From NCBI GenBank assembly GCA_963989385.1, contig OZ022500.1, forward strand, positions 113,563,842-113,627,841: a DNA stretch of 64,000 bases, in the 5' to 3' direction. Of the stretch, positions 11,197-22,558 are shown piece by piece. The stretch is from Ctena decussata. Taxonomy: Eukaryota; Mollusca; Bivalvia; Lucinida; Lucinidae. The notes below the pieces were generated by a model. That model was not told where the DNA came from. It made no database searches and saw only the letters and a list, made by a program, of their open reading frames with translations. How positions within the stretch are numbered: position 1 is the stretch's first letter; each line of letters starts with the position of its first letter. A program made the translations under genes and the position numbers.

Positions 11197-11443
11197 GACC
11201 CCAAGTTTATAAAACATTTTTCATGCTCATCTCAGCTGAGGATGAAATTTTACCTGCTAATAAATAGCAAATTACTCGTACTGATAAGTACTGTTGTTTC
11301 AGTCTTGCTCAGTTTAACTATGAAATTTCTCTGCTTGTGAATATGAAAATGATAACAGTAGTTGGCATTTTCATATTCATCAGCAGAGAAAATTTCATGC
11401 CCAGCTGAGTTGAGCACGAAAAAAAGTTTTATAACCTCGGGCC
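11197..11443. mobile_element. Foldback MITE (family M1), copy 1, just after the BMP stop codon
   Basis: The left arm contains ATTTTTCATGCTCATCTCAG and the right arm contains TGAGTTGAGCACGAAAAA and TTTTATAACCTCGGG, so the arms pair as an imperfect hairpin. A better preserved copy lies at 29734-29976. The element starts 18 bp after the stop codon of the BMP gene, so much of the 3' UTR is probably transposon-derived. It has no coding capacity. Confidence 0.8.
11259..11264 (+). terminator. Candidate polyadenylation signal AATAAA of the BMP gene
   Basis: The first AATAAA after the stop codon lies 81 bp downstream and inside the foldback MITE. Whether it is used cannot be told from sequence. Transcript data would settle it. 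Confidence 0.45.
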
Positions 11444-12191
11444 AGATAGAAGATTGGCAGTAGTTCTAATTTACTGCATTGTTGCAGCATTGAAGTCCGC
11501 GTGAGTCGGGCCATCAGGAACTGCAATTTGAATGCATTATAAACACTGGTGCATTGTCTTTGCCGGGGTGTGCTTGTTATTGTGGGTCTGTGTATCTTCA
11601 TCCACAGCCAAGAATTTGTTAATTTAAGGTGTATGAGTACACCTCCATGTTTGTCGCCATTTTTATAAAGGGGAACAACTATCCCATATGCTTTCCTGGA
11701 GGACAAAGCATTTCCAAAAGGGGTTCTACTCTCAAATGAAGCAATTTGCTTCAAGAGGAGAAACTTATTTCTTTTACATGTAAGAGTTGACCCCAACTGA
11801 GAATAGAGGCCCAATGAAAATGGCATCGTTGCTCCCCTGACAGTGTAGACATTATAAGATTAACGGTGTCCCTCAATTGCCAACGGCACTCCTAAAACAA
11901 CGACGCCAGAAATGGCATGCAGATAAGTTCAGAACAAATAAATTCTTTAATAATGGGGTGATGAGATAACTCTACAGGAGCGATTGCGATTCTTCACTCT
12001 GAAAAGTAAGTGTTTATCAAAGTTCATGAGTATTTAAATATTGCATCTTTAAAATATAAAATATATAACTATCGTCAAACGGACATTGTCTTCTGATTCC
12101 TTACTAGCATAAAATTAACGTCCTATCAACGCCTATGAACATCTTATGTCTTCTGGTTATGGAATACAGAGCCCCTAATCATTATGTATTT
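11444..12191. other. No gene; contains an old repeat segment
   Basis: The stretch at about 11750-11850 (GTTGACCCC, CTCCCCTGA-CAGTGTA) resembles 58800-58890, so it belongs to an unnamed dispersed repeat. A 143-codon minus-strand frame at 11395-11826 overlaps the MITE arm and this repeat, and has no recognisable domain. Confidence 0.5.
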
Positions 12192-12757
12192 ATGACTAGT
12201 CACCGCTAAGTTCAAGCGGTCAGTGCTCACCGCCGAATGCTTGCAGCGTTTGTCATTGCTGGTGATGAGCAGTTTTGGCTAGGAGAGTCAAAACGGTAAG
12301 AGTAACTGCTGGCAATGTTTTCACACACTGCTAACAAATAGTAAAATCATTTTAAACACGGAATTAAATGCTTTGAGAATAATTATTTGTTTGTGTTCTG
12401 TTTTCAGTTTCAGGTTGCAATGTCATTAAAAATTGGCGGAGCGTTGCATACGATGTTTACCATGGTCTGGAACCAATGGCGTCATATATCCGTTACCATA
12501 ACCAATGAGAGTTCAGAGACGTCATTTTGCCACGGTACTAAGCGCAACAGTTGGTAATTCCATAGTTGCTATGGTAACAGATCTATGGCGCCATCTCACT
12601 TATAATTCGTATGCTATGCTCCTCTCGAATTATAAGTGAGATGCTACCTGAAATTCATACCATGGAAAAATCTGATTTTCTCAAACCTACGATTCATTCT
12701 CAAATAATTAAATTCTCTGTTCTTAGTGAGCATTGACTGGCGGTGACTAGCCGGCGT
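12192..12757. mobile_element. Probable TIR element with a strong internal hairpin
   Basis: CTAGTCACCGC near the left end and GGCGGTGACTAG near the right end are inverted, together with GTCAGTGCTCAC and GTGAGCATTGAC. Inside, 12593-12642 forms a perfect 17-bp stem, ATCTCACTTATAATTCG, with a 16-base loop. There is no open frame of interest. The ends are imperfect and the target duplication is unclear. Confidence 0.55.
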
Positions 12758-13263
12758 ATTGTGAGACCTTCACATTTCTATCTTGGTTTTATTAATCAGA
12801 GAAAATATTGTTTGATTATAAGTATGCACAAGAGTTAAACCGGATAAAAATAGTAAATATCAGGAAGGTACAATACGAAATGACAGAAAGAATCAAAATT
12901 ACGGAAAACCCAATTAGTGATCATTTAAATCAAGGCCGAGGCTGTGATTAGTTAAATGTTTATAGAGTGTATTTAGTTCATAATACAGAGAAATCAGTGA
13001 ATGGATAACATTAAGGGAGCAACTGGATCCCAAATCTCTCTTTCAAATAATTTATTTATGCAAAAACAACAAACACTCACACCTCCCACAAACATTAAGA
13101 GCGTAGAGAAATGGTTATTAATGTGAAATTGAAATTATACCAATTAAGGTGAGGTGGGAGTAATTCAGCGCCGCCGTGCGGCAGTTTCCGTCACTACGCT
13201 ACGTAATGACGTCAGACGTTCCATTTGATAAAAACAAGATGGCGTCAACGTTAGCCGCTTCTC

Positions 13264-13501
13264 TGTTGCCTGTTTTTGGTGTCAGAGTTTCTGTGATGTT
13301 TTACCTTATGTATGTTCTTATTATTTTTGGTTCGGTTTGGGTTGCTGAGTGGCCACCTTTTGGGAACAAGCTGCTCACTCGGTTGGCCATATGTTCTCTG
13401 TATCTTGATTATTTGTAATCTTAGTTGTTTCCAACTATGGTTTGAGGGCTGGATTTGGATTTTGATTGTTTCAGTTCCTGGTCTTTGCATACTTTTTACT
13501 T
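13264..13501. repeat. 238-bp dispersed repeat, copy 1 (paired with 21954-22191)
   Basis: Aligned base by base with 21954-22191, I see one difference over 238 positions (C versus A in the word TATGTTCTTATT). The flanks are unrelated. Both copies are open in several frames, including an 80-codon plus frame and an 86-codon minus frame, but no domain is recognised. Near-identity implies recent movement or gene conversion. Confidence 0.95.
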
Positions 13502-14180
13502 CTGTGATCACTTCATGGTCTGCTCACAAAATGCAAGGAGGCTGAGCGCTGGTCGAAATTTAAAGGAGGTAGAAAATGCCGTAGAGGAGAAACTGAAAAA
13601 GATGGTTAGTTTTCCGTGCGGAAGACTACTTGTGGGATATTTGACAGTGTTAGAAAGTGCCGTAGAGAAGAAACTGAAAAAATATAGCTGTTCTCTGACA
13701 GTTCCTCATTAGTTTGTTAGATGGAGTTCGCAGCTGCTGAGTTGCAATAACAAAGCCTCGTGAAATTGAATCCAGAATCGTACAATGAATAGTCAGATCA
13801 CTGTCTACACTTCCACCACGTACTTAGCAGTTAACATGGTAGCAGCCATAGACAGTCGTTATCATACCACCCACACTTTAAATACTAATCAGCAAAAGCT
13901 ATGTCAAATTTCAGTTATATCAAAAATTCTTAGACTGTCCCTAGCATTTGAACACCGCCAGGCAGCCTTATCAACGTCGACGCAATGTCGTCAGAATCTT
14001 TTATCGACGTTGATACGATAATTCAACATCTGTTCTGTCAATAAGCTGAAAACAATGTGGCGTTTCTTTTTCCTTGCCGTTCTTTCACTTTTCTGTTTTT
14101 CATTTCTTATTTCTGTTTCAAGTGTATATCAAAGTATCTCCTGGACGCTAAAGTGAATCAAAGCTGCCTATCATTTTTAC

Positions 14181-14215
14181 AGAGAGAGAGAGAGATAGAG
14201 AGAGAACGAGAGAGA
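14181..14215. repeat. GA-rich microsatellite
   Basis: An interrupted run of AG dinucleotides inside the TTAA-flanked element. Confidence 0.9.
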
Positions 14216-15182
14216 ATCGACGAAGTCCAGTCGTTGGACCGCTAGGTTACCGTGCAGAATATATTAGGCCCTTTCTTGGGTCGGGTCAGGAACTGGAAAA
14301 CTTGACTCGCTTACACTGTACAAAAGCCAAGTGGACAAGGGAATTGTTCAAATGTCATAACACGTGGAAGCCCGCCCCAACTCGGGTGCCCGTCAACTGT
14401 CTCGGGTGCCCGTCAGCTGTATGGGAGGGCATAATGGCAATGCTTTCGATTTTTTTTTTAATTAAAAATACTTAGTTAAGACGGATTATGCAGAGATTTA
14501 GAGAAACGTATTACATCTGCATTCATCCTGCACTTTCCAGACAATGACAATCACGAGTGATGAAAGTTCCAGACAAATTTTGCCGGTAGCCTACAAAAAG
14601 CGATAGTTGATATGTGGCGCGAAAAGTTAAGAAACGTAAACGTCACCATGCGCAACGTCAACATTTCAGTCTTAAGAGACGGCAGGTCGGGCATTTAATG
14701 CACTTTAACTCGAAAGTTAAGTCGGCGACCCACTATTTTTATTGCTTTAATGTGAACTTCTATCATTGGGTGATACTGTGTTAGTTTTTGAAGAAAAAAA
14801 TGTGTTTTGTTTGCTCAGAATGAAGGTTTTTATCCAAGAGGTACGAGCAAAAACGTGCATTTTCCATAGAACGCCATTATAACGTCGGGTCGAAAAAGTG
14901 GAAATATTGACGTTTTCGAGGTCAGATATCTTAAAAACGACATCGGCGACCCCCCTTTTTTATTACATTTTCTGAAAGAGGGACTAAAAATGTACAATAT
15001 AAGGAAGTATGAATAAAATCATGTGTTTTGTCAATTACTCCCACCTCACCTTAAGTAACTTTTCAAAAGCGTTCTTTTAGGCTTATACATAGTGTGGGTG
15101 TGTGTATGTGTGTGTGTGTTTATGCAAACCTGAATAAAGTCATCACATGGATTACGATTTGACACTAAGCTTTGGAAACCAT

Positions 15183-15388
15183 GGGGCGTATTTATAAAAC
15201 AAGTCGTTGCTATGTTGTTGCTAAGGCTAAATTTCTATGAAGCAACTTCCCTACAACTATGAAATTTCCTCTGGAGGAACAGTTTTTTTCAGACTATTCC
15301 TCCAGAGCAAATTCCGTAGTTGTACTGAATCTCCTTCACAGAAATTCAGCCTTAGTATCAGCATATCAACCACTAATACGACCCAAGT
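15183..15388. mobile_element. Foldback element family F, copy 1 (decayed)
   Basis: It starts GGGGCGTATTTATAAAAC and contains GTTGCTAAGGCTAAATTTCT, CCTACAACTATGAAATTT and the central inverted word CTGGAGGAACAG / CTATTCCTCCAG. It is a diverged relative of the near-perfect hairpins at 58260, 59211 and 60069. Confidence 0.8.
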
Positions 15389-15503
15389 TGTTCTCTTAAT
15401 GCTGACTATTCTAGAGCGCACTCTGTGATTGATGTTCAGATTGGATGAAGTACATAGGATTCGTTTATTTTCTGAACCAAATGTACAAATTCTTATCAGA
15501 CTG

Positions 15504-15656
15504 GCGAAAGTATGTGCACTTAGTACTGGTTAACCGCTTAGGAGGTCTAAGCCTGCCCAGAAATAGTGTGGTTAGGTTAACTGACCGTCCCGACATGACC
15601 ATAGTTGTTTACCGTGGACGTAAAGCAAGAAATCAATCAATCAATCAATCAATCAA
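15504..15656 (+). mobile_element. 5'-truncated SINE (family S), copy 3
   Basis: It starts at GCGAAAGTATGTGCAC within the SINE body and ends in AATC repeats. It is flanked by a perfect 13-bp duplication, TCTTATCAGACTG, at 15491-15503 and 15657-15669. The tRNA head is absent, a second clear case of LINE-style 5' truncation. Confidence 0.95.
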
Positions 15657-15743
15657 TCTTATCAGACTGCATTTATTAAAACCATTCTTAATGCGCATAT
15701 TGTATATACTGGGTAGTTAACATCTGGGTTCCTCGCGGTACAG

Positions 15744-16098
15744 TAGAATTTTATCAACGGTGTAATGATATAGTAGTATTTTAACGCGATGATACAATAG
15801 TATTTTATCAACGGTGTGATGATAAAGTAGTATCTTAACGGGATGATGTAGTATTTTATCAACGGTGTGATGATATAGTAGTATCTTAACGCGATGATGT
15901 AGTATTTTATCAACGGTGGGATGATATAGTGGTATTTTAACGCGATGATATAGTAGTATTTATCAACGGTGCGATGATATAGTAGTGTTTTAACGCAATG
16001 ATATAGAAGTACATGTATTTTATCAACGGTGCGATGATATAGTAGTATTTTAACGCGATGATATAGTAGTATTTTAACAACGACGTGATGATATAGAA
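15744..16098. repeat. Minisatellite, units of about 55 bp with two half-units
   Basis: The array alternates two similar halves, TTTTATCAACGGTGTGATG and TTTTAACGCGATGATATAG, several times with length variation. It forces an 83-codon minus-strand open frame rich in IKYY and LRYY repeats, which is an artefact of the array. Confidence 0.9.
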
Positions 16099-16581
16099 TA
16101 ATAACTTTCTAACAGTTTTATTTATTTATCTTAATACTTGTTCAATGTTTATGAAAGTAAAAGCAGAACTACCGTTTTCTATACAATTTATTAATAATTT
16201 TCGTCGATTCACATAGGGAAATACTTTAAAACGCTGTCGTTATTACACTTAATATAACCCCAATTCGATTTGTATGCAAATAGCGTGTCTATTCGGGTCA
16301 GAACAGTTGTATACTCTTCTTCTAAGATTTTATGACGAACAATTCTCCTAAGTCTTTTGTAAGTATTTGTGAAACTCAACAAATGCGTATTATGCTTTCA
16401 GTTATTTATAGCGGCTATTTCCAACTAAGTCGATAGAACCGCTAACAAGAAACAAGAACATGACTCGAATATAGAATTATAAAGCAAATATTAGAAGGCC
16501 TAAGTAAAAGGTGGCATAACAGTCAAAAACATTGTCCATATGAACATAATGACACTTGAAACCATGCGACGGATGCTAAGG

Positions 16582-17873
16582 TACAAGGGGCATTTCAGAA
16601 ATAGTGTAAATGAGTCTGCCATTCCTTGAAATGTTGACCGATTTTTCAATACTATGTCTTAACTTTTAGGTTTACATATCACCCAATGGCCTTCACTCCA
16701 AACTTTTTATTCACTGATATTTTCTTCAAAATATGCCTTGACAATTGTTGTAAGCGTACAGACACTGAGTAGAAACGGAAGAAATATTTATGTGAAGACA
16801 AACTCATATTTTCTTAACTCTGCATACAAGCAGCTCTGGATTGATACCTATATTATCTGTAATACTGAAAATATTCCAGTATGAAAAGCATTGTATATAT
16901 CAGCTTTGCTAAAACATAAGATTTGCCTGGTAAGCTGTTTAAACTTCGGTTTTGAGGTCAGTTTAAGTGCAAGTGAATGTTTGATGACAGATATGAAACA
17001 GAAAATAAATAAAATTTAATTCGTCATGCTTGCTTTCTGTTATAAATAATCTTTTACGGCACCTGATGCGTTTTTGTCAATGGCCTACCTGATTTTTCAC
17101 GATAAGTTTCCCCACCCACACACAGACTTCAATGCCAGTATGTCATATAAAAAAGCAATTTTTCCAAGTGTTTGTGTATGAATTATGCTTTCAATATGTC
17201 CTTCTAATTTTTGAAATAAAAAAGAGTTAAATATATTTAGCCTGTGTCTTTTTATTAGAAGATAATTTCATTTTATTATTTTGTATTTTACATGGATTGA
17301 TGCTACTTTGCAACTTTCGGTGCGGAGTTTGCACACGTATCATCCAGTTTCATCAGTAATTTGATGCCAGTCGTAACAAAATATACTGACCTAATCATTT
17401 CAGTCATAAAATGTCTGTCATTTGTTGAAATTGGATGGGAATAAGTCGAAAATCACAATTTATTGGTATAATGCATTTATAATAACTTTGCATTTATAAC
17501 CATAAAGTAGAGAAAAAAAGCTCGTTTATTATATTAGTGGTGTAGAATCTGGAAACGATGCCTGTATTACTTTCTAATTTTACATATAAAAGGTAGTATT
17601 ACATGTTTCTGTATTAAAATATATCATTTTATCAGGGAGCAAACAGCAAAATAACACAACAAACTTTCGGTAAAAATGTACAGTTTTCAGTATCCACACC
17701 CTTATGACGTATAAGCACTTGCTGTCATGCATGAGTGATTTAGAAATTCTTTTAATGCATACCATTCTAAAGCACTTGAATATACCTTTCCAATGATATG
17801 TAAAACCACTGCTAAATATCAGCCAAAAGAATACCCAGAAATCATTTACATTATTTCTGAAATGCCCCTCGTA
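16582..17873. mobile_element. Tc1/mariner-type element, about 1.29 kb, no intact transposase
   Basis: Inverted termini of about 31 bp, TACAAGGGGCATTTCAGAAA on the left and the complement of TACGAGGGGCATTTCAGAAA on the right, include TA at each end as expected for TA duplication. The length matches a full mariner, but no transposase-length frame survives and I recognise no DDE motif, so it is either badly decayed or non-autonomous. A truncated relative is at 25577-26010. Confidence 0.8.
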
Positions 17874-17895
17874 TATACCAGTATCTTTCCGTACG

Positions 17896-18017
17896 CGGCG
17901 GCGGTGGGCGTTATCAGTTTAACGCCCATCAGTTTTAACCAAAACACCACGGAGACGTCTCGGTGGCGTATTGGGTAAAACTGATGGGTGTTGTAGTGCT
18001 GGGCGCCGCCACCGCAC
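17896..18017. mobile_element. GC-rich foldback element
   Basis: GCGGCGGCGGTGGGCG on the left is roughly complementary to GGGCGCCGCCACCGC on the right, and TCAGTTTTAACC pairs with GGTAAAACTGA. The centre contains GAGACGTCTC, a perfect palindrome. It sits between two mariner-type elements. Confidence 0.6.
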
Positions 18018-18404
18018 CCATACATGTTCAAAGTCAACCAGAGACACGAAACTATTTTTTATCATATAACGTCGCATATGAGAATGTAATAAAGCCATGC
18101 ATTAAAAACAATAATCCACTAGTGGATTAAATATGCAAATAACGTCGTAACGTTATGAGTTGACGTCCATAGAAACGTCGCGTTTTCTAGTGGCGAAATC
18201 GTGCCATTATAGTGCAAAATTTGCTAATAAAAATGCGATTTTAGTGTCATATGATAGATAGAATCTTGCATTCGTGTTCATGTATTATTACATTTATTAA
18301 ACTCGTTGTGGAAAACCGATAAGATGCTTGGCATAGCCTCGCATCTTAACTTTTTCCCCAACCCGTTTAATAAATTCAATAATACATTCATGTAAGATGC
18401 TCTA

Positions 18405-19318
18405 TACGAGGGGCGTTTGAAAAGTTTTGCAAATGGCCTCATGACTTTGTTTAGGAGCATGCTGGGTACAACTGTTATGCATGTACTGAAAGCACTGCAT
18501 TTTGTCTTTACAATGATACCAAACACTATACAAAGACACTTTTCCTTATTGAGTTGCAACGCATTTTAATACGCCCAAGTCATACCACTGGGCTAATTTT
18601 ATATGCAAAATATTTTCAGTGTTAGGCATACAAGTCAAATATCCTTGTAAATACCAAATTAATCTTTGTCATTTTCTTGTCCATCGTTACCTATAATATC
18701 CATACAAAAAAGTTAGAAGAGCTGCAACTGTTATCGATTTATTCCTTGCAAAGCAATGCGCAGTTCTTACGACGTTATTGAATTTTACGTTAACGTCATT
18801 TCTGAAAGCTTGCAGAGGCTTCATTTTTGGCATTAATTTGAATTTGTTGACAGGTTTTCGTTGACCCATGTAAATGCTCTTGCTGACAATATTTTGAACG
18901 CTAAAACACTTGTTTTCATTACAAAATCATCAAATTTTAGTAGAAATGGAGAAATTGCTACAGCACAAAGTACGGATAATTAATATTACCGGCCCTGTAC
19001 GGAAGCCAGATTAAAACTGATTTCCGCGATATTTACAGAACAACATTGTCTGGGCATTGTCTTTAACTAACAAAGATAAAAAGATATCAAAGACTGCTGA
19101 TATATAAATTACGGCCTACTAAAGTAAAATTCTTCAGTGTCTTAGGGTATACCTCTTTCAAAGAAGTTTAGAATGCGTCCTTTTTTAAAAAATGCACCTT
19201 GTTTGCAGATTCTCTTCGCATAATATAGCTTTATGTGATTTTGCAATCAGAAGTTCTGTCTGTATGGTGGTTACCGAGAAATTACGTCATTTGCAAAACT
19301 TTTCGAACGCCCCTCGTA
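18405..19318. mobile_element. Tc1/mariner-type MITE, 914 bp
   Basis: The 31-bp inverted termini begin TACGAGGGGCGTT and run to TTTTGCAAATG with one mismatch. TA is present outside both ends (18403-18404 and 19319-19320). The interior has no transposase; short frames on both strands are not recognised. Frames crossing the termini were discarded. Confidence 0.9.
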
Positions 19319-19647
19319 TAATGACATATGCCTCCATTTCACTGTGGATCAGAGTAACTCAAAAGCAAAAGTCAGCCACCACTGCTGAGAGCACAGAAAT
19401 ACAAATACCTATATATTTTAGCGTCATGAAAAATTTTGCCGACTGCCAAAGCCCAGGCCAGTCTGTCCACGTGCTCATTTATGTCCAAGACATGTTCAGT
19501 TTGAAATTACATGTAAATCTGTAATGTCCAATAGTTGAGTGGAATACTCGTGATGTCAGCGGAGTTTCTCTAAATCTCATAATTGAAGGCAGATTTTTTC
19601 ATGACGCTGTTTATATATCAATTAATGCATGCATAAGATTAGAGGGA

Positions 19648-19752
19648 CAGTCAAACCTGTCTGAAGGGGTCACCCCAGAGGACCATAAAAAAGTGGCTGC
19701 TTAAGGCAGGTGACCCCTTAATACAGTGACCCCCTAAAGACAGGTTCGACTG
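19648..19752. mobile_element. Short TIR element (family P), copy 1
   Basis: The termini are CAGTCAAACCTGTCT and AGACAGGTTCGACTG, near-perfect inverts. The interior contains AAGTGGCTGCTTAAG. A longer relative is at 22381-22558. It is non-coding. Confidence 0.85.
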
Positions 19753-20701
19753 TAAATGCAAATTCTTTCAAATAAAACTAATATGTGACAGTGCCTGGCA
19801 TTTTGAGCCTTGTGGAGGTGCGACGTTGACGTCACGAAACGTGAAATGAAAGTGACATCATAAAATTTGCACGTAAAGTTAATTGGATTTCCGCGCACTG
19901 ACTAATGAATTTAAAAGCGTCACCTGAAAAGAGTGATTCAACATTTCTATCGGCGTCTTTTATTTTCTTCATCTACACTCTTTTAAGGATGTTCGCATTA
20001 TAGATCTTTGAAAAGCAATGTCATGAACCAGAGGTGTATGTAAATTGTATCCAATCAGTAAAACGAAAGCCTAAAATCGGGTTGGTGTGAATTTCGTTTG
20101 CTTTTGCAGTAAACCTTAGCGCTGGCTGTTGCTTTGTGCTTCTCGAAATCTATTCTGGAAGTAATAATAAATATGAAAATGTTGAAAACAAAATTTCCGA
20201 TTTTCGCTCTAAAATGCCAGCCACAGTCACATATATGATCATATATCAATGATCCGATTCAAATAATTATGCTTGCGGTGCGGAAGAAAATAAAAACAAA
20301 AAGTGCAGTTTTACGCACAATTTATAAGTACCTATAGATATACCTGGAGTAGTCGTAATACATATTCCATGGGTAATACTATATTTTTTACCTAATTTTT
20401 GACCTATTATTATTTGTATGTAAATAGTATCTCTATTTAAATATACGGTAAATCCAGTTACAAAGTACTTTTCTATTTGATTTTAATGACGAAATTGTAG
20501 CTTAAATCTATTTATAAAGTATAATATTACCGTTTCAATTATGGTATATTTTGTATATTTTCAGTTACGTATTGATTACGTAACACTGGGTATTTCCAAC
20601 TGTCAGTATGCTAAAGTTAATTTACACGGTGGAAACGCAGGTTTCACTTACGGGACCTTCTACAAGTTCCATGAAAACTTATGCTATAGCATTTCCCCAC
20701 A

Positions 20702-21717
20702 TACGAGGGATGATCCAGAAATTCGTGGACACAGTCCATAAAATCCAACTGCAATAAGTTATTTCTGTCAAATCTTAACCAACGTTTCTCCATAAATGGC
20801 TGAATAATTTCTAACAATATCAGATAAATTCAATAAATATTGGGTTTGGCATCTACGTTTGAATATACCAGGGGCTGTCTATGCGGCGCACTCCAGAAGT
20901 TTTGCAGGAAAATACAAAATGTTCCTTTTAAAATAATCAGATATATTTTTTTCCTTAAAATTTCGCTATGAAATTGCAGTCAAGAACTAAAGTAGCATTT
21001 CCCACTTTCAAACGATGTGAATATTCATTATTGGCATTTTACATGACATTCTGCACAAACAAAACAGACCACCACTCTCTGACATGAAAGAAGAAAATGA
21101 CGTTTTCTGAACGTCTGCACGCAAGCAGTTTGTCTAAAGGTCGACATAAAAAGACATAAAACCAATGGAAACAAATCATATTTTACACAAAGCATCATGA
21201 GACATACTCGTTGCAAAATACTGTGTAAAAGAGTGCTGAAAATAAATGTCGAGCCATATTTTCGGACCTCAGGAGGGCAATGATGCACTTACTCGGTGAA
21301 ATAATAATTTTGCACCTCAAAACTGAGACCAAGAAATGTTTACGCGATATCAGAAGTTGTGCTCTATAAAACCTGACGGAAAACTTGTGATTGTCTTATT
21401 GCTCTATTCCTCGCATTATATAAATACTGAAACTGTGATTTTAGTGTCATGATTTCTTTGGTGGATCTTATATCAGCTTCGCATTTTGAGCACTATCATA
21501 TACCAGACGTCAACGTGACGTTGTGGCGTGCGCCGCGCAACTTAGGGTAACTGAACAAAATGCATTGTTGTATGTGAACCGTTTGAGATATATGATTCAA
21601 AATTTACATGTGTGTTTACCAATGGGGTGGCAATAAGCATGTAATATTTCATCGATAGACCTTTTCAGATTCCTTAGTTATTCAAGGTGTCCACGAACTT
21701 CTGGATCATCCCTCGTA
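20702..21717. mobile_element. Tc1/mariner-type MITE, 1016 bp
   Basis: The 31-bp termini begin TACGAGGGATGATCC and end GTGGACAC with one mismatch between arms. The terminal TA on both sides is consistent with TA duplication. No transposase-sized frame is present; the 86-codon minus frame at 21028-21288 is not recognised. An apparent exon at 20541-20741 runs straight into this terminus and was rejected. Confidence 0.9.
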
Positions 21718-21953
21718 AAAGCACCAGAAAGCAAACATGACCTTGCCGTAAAAAAGGTATACGTCAACCCAAGGTCATCATTTGAACATACTTGGTAGTA
21801 CTCGAGTACCCAAGGCTACATACCAAATTTCAAGGCACTCGGTTTGTTGAGTCTGGAGAAGATTTTAGGTTTTGTTGGGCCTGTAAAATCGATTTAAGCC
21901 CCCCAGTAATTCATTACTGACCGTTCCAAGGCGGTAGTTCTGTTGTGGTTCTT
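21718..21953. repeat. Decayed dispersed repeat copies
   Basis: It contains GACCTTGCCGTAAAAA and CCAAATTTCAAGGC, which recur at about 22620-22720, so it is part of a locally duplicated old repeat. The motif TTCATTACTGACCGT followed by GGCGGTAGTTCTG is an R1-family remnant on the minus strand. Confidence 0.5.
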
Positions 21954-22191
21954 TGTTGCCTGTTTTTGGTGTCAGAGTTTCTGTGATGTTTTACCTTATG
22001 TATGTTATTATTATTTTTGGTTCGGTTTGGGTTGCTGAGTGGCCACCTTTTGGGAACAAGCTGCTCACTCGGTTGGCCATATGTTCTCTGTATCTTGATT
22101 ATTTGTAATCTTAGTTGTTTCCAACTATGGTTTGAGGGCTGGATTTGGATTTTGATTGTTTCAGTTCCTGGTCTTTGCATACTTTTTACTT
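21954..22191. repeat. 238-bp dispersed repeat, copy 2
   Basis: It is nearly identical to 13264-13501, with one substitution seen. It is not inside a TTAA-flanked element here, so the 238-bp unit appears to be independently mobile. Confidence 0.95.
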
Positions 22192-22380
22192 TTACCATAT
22201 ATGGGCATGGTGGCTATACTGGTCATGTTACCAGAACTGTTTGACATCATTTACGTTCCCCTCAACCTCCATATGGAATTTGATACCAATTGACCAAGCT
22301 GCCATTCATTGCAGAAAGATAAGACCTTGGTCAAAGGTCAAATAACGGCACTTTTCATGTACTCCGTAAGTTGACTGTAA

Positions 22381-22558
22381 AGTCAAACCTGTCTGAAGGG
22401 GTCGCCCAAGGGAAGCCCAAAAAGTGGCTGCTTAAGACAGTTGACCCTTAAATACAGGTTCATTTGTACTTTATTTTGGTTCAGAGGACTCGAAAAAGAT
22501 GGCTGCTAAAGACAGATGACTCCTTAATAGAGGTGACCACATAAGCAGGTTTGGCTGT
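22381..22558. mobile_element. Short TIR element (family P), copy 2
   Basis: It begins AGTCAAACCTGTCTGAAGGG and ends GCAGGTTTGGCTGT. The interior shares AAGTGGCTGCTTAAG with copy 1 and a second related block. It is longer and more diverged than copy 1. Confidence 0.75.

Larger units (their letters stand above)
13148..15050. mobile_element. 1.9-kb TTAA-flanked TIR element, possibly piggyBac-type and non-autonomous
   Basis: Perfect 18-bp inverted termini, GGTGAGGTGGGAGTAATT and its complement, are each flanked by TTAA (13144-13147 and 15051-15054). TTAA duplication is the hallmark of piggyBac-superfamily insertions. No transposase frame is visible. The interior includes a 238-bp dispersed repeat (13264-13501), a duplicated GTGCCGTAGAG-AGAAACTGAAAAA block, a GA microsatellite at 14181-14215 and a GGTGCCCGTCA duplication. 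The superfamily call rests only on the TTAA and TIR. Confidence 0.7.

Noticed and set aside
11395..11826. 143-codon minus-strand protein
   Set aside because: It overlaps the arm of a foldback MITE and another dispersed repeat; no family signature.
13251..13511. Conserved protein encoded by the 238-bp repeat
   Set aside because: Near-identity of the DNA itself, with frames open on both strands, explains the conserved translation; no domain is recognised.
15662..15913. Repetitive IKYY/LRYY protein
   Set aside because: Entirely generated by the 55-bp minisatellite.
20541..20741. Coding exon after a TTTTCAG acceptor
   Set aside because: The frame runs into the terminal inverted repeat of the mariner-type element at 20702 and has no domain.
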